Shown here one piece after another: positions 1 through 5,972 of a stretch of DNA of 7,263 nt. Position numbers and translations under genes: made by a program. The stretch is from Bacillota bacterium. Its GTDB lineage: Bacteria; Bacillota; Clostridia; Oscillospirales; Acutalibacteraceae. Under the pieces are notes generated by a model. The model was not told where the DNA came from and did no database searches. It saw nothing but the letters and a program-made list of their open reading frames with translations. The stretch lies in assembly GCA_023415895.1 (NCBI GenBank), contig JAEZJA010000083.1, positions 1 to 7,263 on the forward strand, in the 5' to 3' direction. The number at the start of each line of letters is the position of its first letter. The stretch's first letter is position 1.

Positions 1-17
1 TTGTCGAAAATTCTGCC

Positions 18-23
18 AGGAGG
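18..23 (+). promoter_or_regulatory. Shine-Dalgarno that fixes the start of the PLP enzyme gene
   Basis: A perfect AGGAGG lies 7 bases before the ATG at 31. The reading frame is open to the window edge (a TTG at position 1), but the ten extra codons have no ribosome binding site in view. The family-conserved N-terminal sequence also begins after the ATG at 31, so 31 is the start. Confidence 0.85.
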
Positions 24-30
24 AACGCTC

Positions 31-1410
31 ATGACTCCACTCTTTGACGCTGTTAACCGGCATGCGCGAAAGGGACAGGCTTCCTTTCATACCCCCGGTC
101 ACAAGGGGTGTGCAGGGCTGCTTAAGCCAATTCAGCTGCTGGCCCATGACCTGACCGAGCTGCCCGATACGGCCAGCTTATACGACGGCAACGATGCCAT
201 TGAAGAGGCCGAGAGGCTTGCCGCAAAGGCCTTTGACACCCAGTTGACCCTCTTCAGCGCCGGCGGCTGCACACTTTGTATACAAACCATGCTCCTACTG
301 GCTGTGGGAAGGGGAGGCAGAGTCGTGATGGCGCGCAACTCCCACCGCAGTGCGGTCAATGCCGCAGCGCTGTTGGGAATCGATCCCGTATGGGCGTGGC
401 CGACCGGGGAAAACGGGCAGATCACACCTGCCGATATCGAACACGCTCTCAGCGACGAGGCTGCTTCGGGCAGCGTTGCTGCGGTCTATATCACCAGCCC
501 GGATTATTACGGCAGTTTGGCGGATATTCCCGCCATCTCCGCGCTGTGTAAAGCGCACGCCATCCCATTGCTGGTGGATAACGCGCACGGCAGCCATCTG
601 GGCGCCTTTGGGCTGCATCCGCTGACCCTCGGCGCTTCCATGACCGCCGATTCCTGGCATAAGACCATGCCCGTGCTGACCGGCGGCGCGGTACTGCACA
701 TAGCCAAAACCTGTGAGCTGCCGATTGCCCGCCAGACAGCCAAGGCGGCCATGGCGCTCTTCGGTTCAACCTCACCCGCTTTTCCGGTGCTGACCTCGCT
801 CGACCTGGCACGCGATTGGTGGAGCCGGGCGGGGGAGGAAGCCTTTCGTCAAACAGCCGCAGCGGCGTCATCTCTCATGCAAACGGCCAAAGAACTGCCG
901 CTCTGTGTTCTGACGGGAGAGGGACAGGACCCTTGCCGACTGACGCTCGACACCGCCGCAAGCGGCATCCATGGACAAGATGCCGCCACCTTCTTTCGCG
1001 AACGGGGTTGTGAGCCTGAGTACGCCGACGCGCGTTTTGTTGTCTTTATTCTTACGCCTTTCAACACCCCAAAGGAGATTGAGCGGCTGCGCGCAGCGCT
1101 TAAACAACTGCCTGCAAACCAGCGCAGGGGCCGTTTTCTCCGCCCACGTCCCTTCTCCCAGCCTGCGGCACCCGAGACCGGGTCCGCCGCTCGGGTACGC
1201 CCCTTCAAAGTCATGACGCCACGCGAGGCCTTGCTGTCGCCCTGGGAAAGCGTCCCCGCCCACACCGCGGCCGGCCGCATTGCCGCCCGTGCGGTTTGTG
1301 TATGCCCGCCGGGGGTTGCGGCAGTCGTGCCGGGGGAAAGATTGGATGAACAAACGGCCGCACAGCTTGAGGACAAAGGCTTTTCCTTGTTAGATGTGAT
1401 AAAAAAGTAA
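31..1410 (+). CDS. YaaO-like PLP-dependent Orn/Lys/Arg decarboxylase family protein
   Basis: A 459-residue fold-type I PLP enzyme of the Orn/Lys/Arg decarboxylase family, expected in the cytosol. The N-terminal signature FHTPGHKG is at residues 19-26 and the PLP-binding segment SAGGCT at 76-81. H105 in RNSHRS is the expected ring-stacking histidine. D183 and H186 in DNAHGSH are the expected cofactor contacts, and K211 in SWHKT is the Schiff-base lysine. A short C-terminal domain holds CPPG (425-428) followed by PGE, where well-studied members usually read YPPG. The length is close to B. subtilis YaaO (about 480 residues) and much shorter than the inducible enterobacterial decarboxylases, so the acid-resistance wing domain is absent. 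The catalytic residues look intact, but the true substrate (lysine, arginine, ornithine or another) cannot be read from the sequence, so I give no symbol. In B. subtilis the equivalent gene lies two genes upstream of yaaQ, which matches its place here. No terminator is visible after it. Confidence 0.9.
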   Translation: MTPLFDAVNRHARKGQASFHTPGHKGCAGLLKPIQLLAHDLTELPDTASLYDGNDAIEEAERLAAKAFDTQLTLFSAGGCTLCIQTMLLLAVGRGGRVVMARNSHRSAVNAAALLGIDPVWAWPTGENGQITPADIEHALSDEAASGSVAAVYITSPDYYGSLADIPAISALCKAHAIPLLVDNAHGSHLGAFGLHPLTLGASMTADSWHKTMPVLTGGAVLHIAKTCELPIARQTAKAAMALFGSTSPAFPVLTSLDLARDWWSRAGEEAFRQTAAAASSLMQTAKELPLCVLTGEGQDPCRLTLDTAASGIHGQDAATFFRERGCEPEYADARFVVFILTPFNTPKEIERLRAALKQLPANQRRGRFLRPRPFSQPAAPETGSAARVRPFKVMTPREALLSPWESVPAHTAAGRIAARAVCVCPPGVAAVVPGERLDEQTAAQLEDKGFSLLDVIKK

Positions 1411-1419
1411 GGTCACGCA

Positions 1420-1448
1420 TTGTAAAAGTCCGGAAAATGCGCTATACT
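1420..1448 (+). promoter_or_regulatory. Candidate sigma-A promoter for the pstA-holB-ricT unit
   Basis: TTGTAA (1420-1425) and TATACT (1443-1448) are separated by exactly 17 bases, giving 4/6 and 5/6 matches to the housekeeping consensus. It starts ten bases after the stop codon of the upstream gene. A transcript beginning near 1455 would carry a leader of roughly 110 bases before pstA. This is inferred from sequence only. Read-through from the upstream gene is also possible, because no terminator separates them. Confidence 0.45.
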
Positions 1449-1454
1449 ATTCTT

Positions 1455-1477
1455 AAAAGGAGTCTGTGTGTCCTTTT
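1455..1477 (+). repeat. Inverted repeat in the pstA leader over a Shine-Dalgarno-like site
   Basis: AAAAGGA (1455-1461) and TCCTTTT (1471-1477) form a perfect 7-bp stem with a 9-base loop. The left arm contains an AAAGGAG ribosome-binding-like sequence and the loop ends with GTG (1468-1470), which is in frame with pstA. In RNA the stem would sequester that site. No T-tract follows, so it is not a terminator. Confidence 0.5.
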
Positions 1478-1507
1478 CTGGCATGCATGAACGCCGGATT
1501 TCATATA

Positions 1508-1523
1508 CTGGTACTGATACCAG
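1508..1523 (+). repeat. Small palindrome CTGGTA-CTGA-TACCAG in the pstA leader
   Basis: A perfect 6-bp inverted repeat with a 4-base spacer lies 38 bases before the first pstA ATG codon. It could be a DNA operator half-site pair or an RNA tetraloop hairpin. The sequence alone does not say which, and a 6-bp repeat can arise by chance. Confidence 0.4.
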
Positions 1524-1563
1524 AGCGCTTGACAACTATTATATATTAAAGTGGGGGACTATG

Positions 1564-1884
1564 ATGAAGCTGGTTATGGCCATTGTAAACAAGGACGACA
1601 GCGGCGCCGTTTCTTCTGCGCTGACCAAGGATGGTTTTTCAGTCACCAAACTAGCAACAACGGGCGGCTTCTTAATGGCGGGCAACACCACCTTTATTGT
1701 CGGTGTCGACGATAATCGTGTGGATGAGGTCATGGCCGTGATTGAAAAGCATTCCAAAAAGCGCACACAGGTGATTCCCAGCACGACCTACGGGACGTCG
1801 GCCTATACCTCTATCCCGGTGGAGGTTACGGTTGGCGGCGCAACGGTTTTCGTCCTCAATATTGAGCGTTACGGGCGACTGTAA
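1564..1884 (+). CDS. pstA: Cyclic-di-AMP receptor, PII-like (PstA/DarA/YaaQ)
   Basis: A 106-residue protein of the YaaQ family (DUF970), PII-like cytosolic receptors that form trimers and bind cyclic-di-AMP. The strongest evidence is the family signature TKLATTGGFLMAGNTTF at residues 28-44 and the C-terminal VGGATVFVL at 90-98. Two ATGs occur in tandem at 1561 and 1564. I chose 1564 because it gives the family-typical MKLVMAIV start and puts GGGGG (1553-1557) at a six-base spacing. The frame stays open upstream to a GTG at 1468 with its own AAAGGAG, which would add 32 residues not seen in known members. At positions corresponding to N24 and R26 of the staphylococcal protein (ligand contacts, from memory) this protein has G24 and S26. 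T28, F36, L37 and N41 are kept. The loop around residues 72-84 is shorter than in B. subtilis. It lies 39 bases upstream of holB with no terminator between; yaaR, which separates them in B. subtilis, is absent. Confidence 0.92.
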   Translation: MKLVMAIVNKDDSGAVSSALTKDGFSVTKLATTGGFLMAGNTTFIVGVDDNRVDEVMAVIEKHSKKRTQVIPSTTYGTSAYTSIPVEVTVGGATVFVLNIERYGRL

Positions 1885-1923
1885 GAGCCGTTCCCGATAT
1901 TCAGCAAAGAGCGGTAGAAACAC

Positions 1924-2919
1924 ATGCGGTTTGAAGGGTTTGCCGGAAATGAAGACGTAAAGCGGCTGCTTTCCTCGCTTGTCGACGGAGGGCGGCTGCC
2001 TCATGCTCTGCTCATTGAAGGCCCAGAGGGCAGCGGGCGACGCACGCTTGCGCGTCTGCTGGCGCAGGCGGCCGTGTGTTCCTCTGCCTCGGACAAGCCC
2101 TGCGGACATTGCCCTGCCTGTATCAAGGCCGCGGGCGGCAACCATCCCGACATTTGGGAAACGGGCGGGGACGGCGCGGCACGTTCCTTTCATATCGATG
2201 TTATCCGGCAGATTCGCGACACGGCCTATGTGCTGCCCAATGAAGCTCCCCGCCGGGTGATGCTGCTGACGGGTGCCCAGGGTATGACCGAGCAGGCGCA
2301 AAATGCCCTGCTTAAAATTCTTGAAGAACCGCCCCGCCACATTCTGTTTCTTCTGACCTGTGACAACCGCATGCACCTTCTGGACACCATCCGCTCGCGT
2401 ACGCTCTCCATTACGCTGGGCGCGGTGAGCCTCCCCGAAGCCGCACAACATATACGCCGGCTTGTTCCTTCTGCCAATGAGGAAGAGGCGCTCCAAGCCG
2501 CCGCCGTTTTCGGAGGCATCATCGGGCAGGCCGTGCGGGGGTTGAGCGACGGCTCCTTCCAGCGTGTGCTTGAACTGGCCCCCCAAATGGCGGCTGCCGT
2601 TGCCGCGGGGGATGAGCTCCACCTGCTGCGTCTGACGGGCGGGCTGGAAAAGGATAAGGAGACGGCGGACGGCGTGCTGAGCACAATGGCTATGATTTTT
2701 CGGGATGCCTTGGTGCTCAAATACGGCCGCACGGACAGCACAGGCTCACCCGTTGGTGATCAGACGGCCACCACTCTCTGCCAGACGCTGACACGCGAGC
2801 AGCTGGCCGCTCTTTTGCGTGAAATAGAAGTTTTACAGCGTGACAGACAGAGGAACATGAACTATACGCTTTTTTTGACCCTGCTGAGCAGCCGGCTGCG
2901 TGCTGCGGCAGGTCGATAA
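1924..2919 (+). CDS. holB: DNA polymerase III subunit delta' (clamp loader)
   Basis: A 331-residue AAA+ protein, the delta' stator of the clamp loader, which works with delta and tau/gamma to place the beta clamp on DNA. The P-loop region reads GPEGSGRRT (33-41), with arginine R39 where the Walker A lysine normally sits. A zinc module follows with C52, C60, C63 and C66. The strongly conserved LLKILEEPP is at 129-137. The arginine-finger motif is S158-R159-T160, where SRC is usual. The C-terminal part (about 210-331) is the helical oligomerisation domain and is poorly conserved, as expected. E. coli delta' does not hydrolyse ATP, so a degenerate P-loop with a preserved arginine finger is compatible with function. 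DnaX is the main look-alike, but the short length, the weak P-loop and the position between pstA and ricT favour holB. The upstream ribosome binding site is weak (AAGAGCGG near 1907-1914), so translation may depend on coupling to pstA. Confidence 0.93.
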   Translation: MRFEGFAGNEDVKRLLSSLVDGGRLPHALLIEGPEGSGRRTLARLLAQAAVCSSASDKPCGHCPACIKAAGGNHPDIWETGGDGAARSFHIDVIRQIRDTAYVLPNEAPRRVMLLTGAQGMTEQAQNALLKILEEPPRHILFLLTCDNRMHLLDTIRSRTLSITLGAVSLPEAAQHIRRLVPSANEEEALQAAAVFGGIIGQAVRGLSDGSFQRVLELAPQMAAAVAAGDELHLLRLTGGLEKDKETADGVLSTMAMIFRDALVLKYGRTDSTGSPVGDQTATTLCQTLTREQLAALLREIEVLQRDRQRNMNYTLFLTLLSSRLRAAAGR

Positions 2920-2931
2920 TTCAACCCATAA

Positions 2932-2950
2932 ACGGGAGGCTTTCTCCCGT
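2932..2950 (+). repeat. Hairpin between holB and ricT (possible weak terminator or processing site)
   Basis: ACGGGAG (2932-2938) and CTCCCGT (2944-2950) form a perfect GC-rich 7-bp stem with a GCTTT loop, just after the holB stop and 13 bases before the ricT ribosome binding site. The following AATTACTTTCT is only partly T-rich, so full termination is doubtful. It could attenuate transcription or mark an RNA cleavage point that sets the ricT to holB ratio. Confidence 0.55.
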
Positions 2951-2973
2951 AATTACTTTCTCAGGAGGCTTAT

Positions 2974-3840
2974 ATGGCAGAAATCATCGGCGTTCGTTTT
3001 AAAAATATGGGAAAAGTGTATTTCTTTGATCCAGACGGGCATGCCTTCGGCAAAGGCGATATGGCTGTTGTTGAAACGGCATACGGTCTGGAATGCGGGG
3101 AAGTCGCCATCCCCAACAAGGAAATGGCCGACGCAGACATCGTGAAACCGCTCAAGAAGGTTGTCCGTCCCGCCACACCAGAGGATGTTCGTCGGGCGAG
3201 TGAGAACGCCGAAAAAGAAAAACGCGCGTTCGGTATTTGTCAGGAAAAGATTTTGGCTCATCATCTGGACATGAAGCTGGTGGATGTGGAATACACCTTT
3301 GACAATTCCAAAATTCTTTTTTATTTTACCGCTGACGGGCGTGTGGATTTCCGCGAGCTTGTCAAGGATCTCGCCTCCGTCTTCCGTACACGCATCGAGC
3401 TGCGCCAGATCGGTGTTCGTGACGAGGCCAAGATGCTGGGCGGGCTGGGCATTTGTGGGCGGCCCTTCTGCTGTGCCCAATTCTTGAGTGATTTTCAGCC
3501 CGTCTCGATCAAGATGGCCAAGGAACAGGGTCTTTCCCTCAACCCCGCCAAAATTTCGGGTACCTGCGGCCGACTGATGTGCTGTCTGAAGTATGAACAG
3601 GACGCCTATGAAGCGCTGATCAAAATCACCCCGAAAATCGGCGCTGTGGTCAACACCAAAGAGGGCCGCGGCGTGGTCGTGGAATCCAGCCTGTTAACCG
3701 GCGCGCTCAAGGTGAAGCTGGATAAGTACCCCGATTCTCCCCCGACGCTTGTCAACGTGCGGGATATCAAGGTGGTACGTGATGCGCATACCAAGGGCGA
3801 CTCCAAGGAACAAGACGATGTTTCTGCGCTCGAGGAATAG
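2974..3840 (+). CDS. ricT: PSP1-domain protein RicT (YaaT), Fe-S regulator of RNA maturation
   Basis: A 288-residue PSP1-family protein close to B. subtilis RicT/YaaT in length (about 275). In B. subtilis it joins RicA (YmcA) and RicF (YlbF) in a cytosolic complex carrying [4Fe-4S] clusters. That complex helps RNase Y mature polycistronic transcripts and is needed for sporulation, competence and biofilm formation. Diagnostic segments are DFRELVKDLASVFRTRIELR and IGVRDEAKMLGGLGICGR, then C161/C166/C167 in CGRPFCC and C198/C203/C204 in CGRLMCC. These cysteines fall at or very near the B. subtilis positions. Further cysteines are C41 and C89. The C-terminus ends in an acidic tail rich in D and E. 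The start is clear: AGGAGG (2963-2968) lies five bases before the ATG. yabA, which follows it in B. subtilis, is missing; a terminator and a ferredoxin gene follow instead. Confidence 0.94.
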   Translation: MAEIIGVRFKNMGKVYFFDPDGHAFGKGDMAVVETAYGLECGEVAIPNKEMADADIVKPLKKVVRPATPEDVRRASENAEKEKRAFGICQEKILAHHLDMKLVDVEYTFDNSKILFYFTADGRVDFRELVKDLASVFRTRIELRQIGVRDEAKMLGGLGICGRPFCCAQFLSDFQPVSIKMAKEQGLSLNPAKISGTCGRLMCCLKYEQDAYEALIKITPKIGAVVNTKEGRGVVVESSLLTGALKVKLDKYPDSPPTLVNVRDIKVVRDAHTKGDSKEQDDVSALEE

Positions 3841-3842
3841 GG

Positions 3843-3870
3843 CGGGGGAACGGTATGGTCCCTTGTTTTT
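3843..3870 (+). terminator. Probable intrinsic terminator after ricT
   Basis: CGGGGGA (3843-3849) pairs with TCCCTTG (3859-3865), including two G-U pairs. One A-G mismatch and a C-G pair close a GGTAT loop, and TTTTT (3866-3870) follows at once. The stem is moderate because of the wobble pairs and the mismatch. Its position three bases after the stop and the separate promoter downstream support it. Confidence 0.55.
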
Positions 3871-3892
3871 GCTGGAATTTTCGTTGTGTGCC

Positions 3893-4122
<230 letters not shown>

Positions 4123-4138
4123 TTTGCACATTCGAACG

Positions 4139-4190
4139 TTTGCCGGACAGTTCTGCTTTGCAGGGAGGACTGTCCGGCAAAGTTGTTTCT
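4139..4190 (+). terminator. Strong hairpin terminator after the ferredoxin gene
   Basis: TTTGCCGGACAGT (4139-4151) and ACTGTCCGGCAAA (4169-4181) pair perfectly over 13 bp. The stem can extend inward by three more pairs (TCT with AGG, one G-U). The loop could alternatively fold as TGC-TTT-GCA. The T-tract after the stem (TTGTTTCT) is interrupted, but the long GC-rich stem should terminate well and also protect the short mRNA 3' end. The remaining 110 bases before the next gene show no convincing promoter. Confidence 0.8.
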
Positions 4191-4300
4191 CCGTGACTTG
4201 CTTGCCTGCGCGGTATGGCAGTCAATAAACGTCTTCACCCGTACACCCCTCTGCGAAGGGCCACAGGGTTATTTTTCCGGTTTTCTGAAAGGATATACGT

Positions 4301-5062
4301 ATGAATCAAGAACACCGCTGTATTTCGCTCGGCGATGGTCTTTGCGTGGAGGTCTCGCCCCAGCATGGCTTCGGCGAAGACGCTCTGCTGTTGGCCTCCT
4401 TTGCCGGAGTGCGCCCGCAGGACAGCGTATGCGATCTGGGCACGGGCTGCGGCATTCTTCCGCTGCTCTGGTGCCGCACCCCTCCCTTTCCGACGATTCA
4501 TGGGGTGGAGATCCAGTACGATGCCGCCCTCATGGCACAGCGTTCGGTCGAGCGCTGCGGGCTGGGTGACCATATTGTGATCCACCATGCCGACCTTCGC
4601 CTGTGGAAAGAATTTCTCCCGCCCAATGCACAGGATGTTGTAACCATGAATCCGCCTTATTTCGCCCCCGGTTCGGGGGGCGTCAGCCTCTCACCGCAGG
4701 CGCAGCTGGCACGCCACGAGGGCTGCGGCTGCTCCCTGTCGGATATCGCCAAGGCCGCTTGCGGGCTTCTGCGAAACGGCGGCCGGTTTTGCCTGTGCCA
4801 CCGCCCCGAACGCCTGTGCGACCTGCTGGCGACACTGCGCGGCTGCGGCCTGGAACCCAAGCGGATACAGCTTGTCCAGAGCCGCCCGGATACCCCTGCA
4901 TGGTTGGTTTTATGTGAGGCGCGCAAGGGCGGCAAACCGGGCTTGACCATGCAGCCCACGTTGATACAAAACAAAGGCGACTTTCCGTCCCGGCCGTCCA
5001 CTCTTTCTTCGACAGCTTGGGACACCGTAGACAATACACAGGGGGATGAACACCATGGCTGA
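4301..5062 (+). CDS. trmN6: tRNA1(Val) (adenine(37)-N6)-methyltransferase (YabB/TrmN6)
   Basis: A 253-residue class I SAM-dependent methyltransferase. Family members methylate N6 of A37 in tRNA1(Val); in B. subtilis the orthologue is YabB. SAM motif I is D45-L-G-T-G-C-G51, the acidic ribose contact is E70 in GVEI, and the catalytic NPPY is N117-Y120, the hallmark of base N6 methylation of adenine. The N-terminal GFGEDALLLASF (23-34) is also typical of this family rather than of RNA guanine methylases. KGGKPGL in the C-terminal part fits YabB. The last 25 residues or so are low-complexity (S, T, D, H) and do not resemble the usual ending. The start is supported by AAAGGA (4288-4293) seven bases before the ATG. 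The stop codon overlaps the rsmI start by eight bases, so the two are probably translationally coupled. The yazA gene (GIY-YIG domain) that separates them in B. subtilis is absent. Confidence 0.9.
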   Translation: MNQEHRCISLGDGLCVEVSPQHGFGEDALLLASFAGVRPQDSVCDLGTGCGILPLLWCRTPPFPTIHGVEIQYDAALMAQRSVERCGLGDHIVIHHADLRLWKEFLPPNAQDVVTMNPPYFAPGSGGVSLSPQAQLARHEGCGCSLSDIAKAACGLLRNGGRFCLCHRPERLCDLLATLRGCGLEPKRIQLVQSRPDTPAWLVLCEARKGGKPGLTMQPTLIQNKGDFPSRPSTLSSTAWDTVDNTQGDEHHG

Positions 5063-5903
5063 AGCAAATACACCTGTAGGTATGCTGACCCTTGTGGGGA
5101 CGCCTATCGGCAATCTTTCGGATATGTCTCCCCGGGCGGTCGAGGCCTTGCGCAGCTGTGACTTCATCGCTGCGGAGGATACGCGTGTATCTCTCACGCT
5201 GTTGAATCACTTTGGGATCAAAAAACCGCTGGTTAGTTATTTTGAACATAATAAGCGGGAACGCGGGGAACAGATCTGTGCGCGAATTGAGGCGGGGGAG
5301 ACCTGTGCGCTGGTCACCGATGCCGGCATGCCCGCCATTTCCGATCCGGGTGAGGATCTGGTGGCGCTGTGTGCCCAGCGGGGCATTCTCGTGAGTGTGG
5401 TACCCGGCCCCAGCGCCGTCATCACAGCGCTCGCCGTGTCGGGTTTGCCCGCGGGACGGTTTACCTTCGAAGGGTTTCTCAGCGTCAATAAGCGCAGCCG
5501 GCGCGAGCATCTCGATTCGCTGGCTGCCGAGCAGCGCACAATGCTCTTTTACGAAGCTCCCCACAAGCTGCTGTCCACACTCCAAGACATGCTTTCGGTG
5601 TTCGGCAATCGACGCATTGCTCTGGTCCGCGAGTTGACCAAACTTCATGAGGAAGTCGTGCGTACGACACTCGAGCAGGCTGTCGCTGATTACCAGCAGC
5701 AAGCGCCGCGCGGGGAATTCGTGCTTGTGCTGGAAGGAGCAGCTCCGCCTGCCGTGGAAATACCCTCGCTGGAGGACGCGGTTGCCCTCGCTGGTCTACT
5801 GGCACAGCAGGGCCTGTCTGCTTCGGATGCTGCCAAAGCCGCCGCCGCTCAGACAGGCCATAAAAAAGGGGAGATCTACCGCGGTCTGCTGCATACGGAA
5901 TAA
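5055..5903 (+). CDS. rsmI: 16S rRNA (cytidine(1402)-2'-O)-methyltransferase RsmI
   Basis: A 282-residue enzyme of the tetrapyrrole methylase (SAM) fold that 2'-O-methylates C1402 at the decoding centre of 16S rRNA. Motifs in order are GTPIGNL (15-21), AEDTR (40-44), LVTDAGMPAISDPG (86-99), VPGPSA (116-121), FYEAPHKL (165-172), RELTKLHEE (192-200) and RGEFVLVLEG (219-228). The C-terminal alpha-helical tail ending GHKKGEIYRGLL is also typical. The usual FLP in the EGFLP motif is FLS here, a mild change. I chose the ATG at 5055 because the GGGGG at 5041-5045 is nine bases away; the ATG at 5046 directly abuts that G-run and has no spacing. The gene overlaps trmN6 by eight bases, and both act on translation-apparatus RNA, which fits a coupled unit. 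No terminator is visible immediately after it. Confidence 0.95.
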   Translation: MAEANTPVGMLTLVGTPIGNLSDMSPRAVEALRSCDFIAAEDTRVSLTLLNHFGIKKPLVSYFEHNKRERGEQICARIEAGETCALVTDAGMPAISDPGEDLVALCAQRGILVSVVPGPSAVITALAVSGLPAGRFTFEGFLSVNKRSRREHLDSLAAEQRTMLFYEAPHKLLSTLQDMLSVFGNRRIALVRELTKLHEEVVRTTLEQAVADYQQQAPRGEFVLVLEGAAPPAVEIPSLEDAVALAGLLAQQGLSASDAAKAAAAQTGHKKGEIYRGLLHTE

Positions 5904-5904
5904 C

Positions 5905-5933
5905 TTGCATTTATGGCGTTTATTCGCTATACT
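5905..5933 (+). promoter_or_regulatory. Candidate promoter of the AI-2E/YtvI-like gene
   Basis: TTGCAT (5905-5910) and TATACT (5928-5933) are 17 bases apart, directly after the rsmI stop. The -10 is a good match and the -35 is weak. The -10 octamer GCTATACT is identical to that of the candidate pstA promoter. Transcription would begin near 5940, downstream of the ATG at 5913, which supports the later TTG start for the gene. Confidence 0.45.
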
Positions 5934-5955
5934 TGTGGTAATCTCCACTCATTAT

Positions 5956-5963
5956 GGAAGGGG
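5956..5963 (+). promoter_or_regulatory. Shine-Dalgarno that supports a TTG start
   Basis: GGAAGGGG lies nine bases before the in-frame TTG at 5973. Neither the upstream ATG at 5913 nor the downstream ATG at 5991 has a comparable site. Confidence 0.55.
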
Positions 5964-5972
5964 CGTGTTCCT

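Noticed and set aside
1..30. Start of the PLP enzyme at the TTG at position 1
   Set aside because: No ribosome binding site is visible for it, while a perfect AGGAGG precedes the ATG at 31 and the family-typical sequence begins there.
1529..1534. Perfect -35-like TTGACA upstream of pstA
   Set aside because: The A/T-rich -10-like TATATT starts only seven bases later, and the correct 17-base distance falls in the G-rich ribosome binding site, so no functional promoter can be built from it.
4202..4228. Possible promoter before trmN6 (TTGCCT or TTGCTT with CAATAA)
   Set aside because: Spacing and both hexamers are poor; how trmN6-rsmI is transcribed remains open.
4247..4260. CCCT/AGGG mini-hairpin before trmN6
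   Set aside because: Only four base pairs with no adjacent T-run; expected by chance.
5046..5054. rsmI start at ATG 5046
   Set aside because: The only ribosome-binding-like G-run directly touches this ATG; the ATG at 5055 has proper spacing.
4683..5702. Long antisense open frame across trmN6 and rsmI
   Set aside because: It is a shadow of two clear sense-strand genes, spans their junction, and has no recognisable family or start signal. The same applies to the antisense frame at 1672-2622 opposite pstA/holB.
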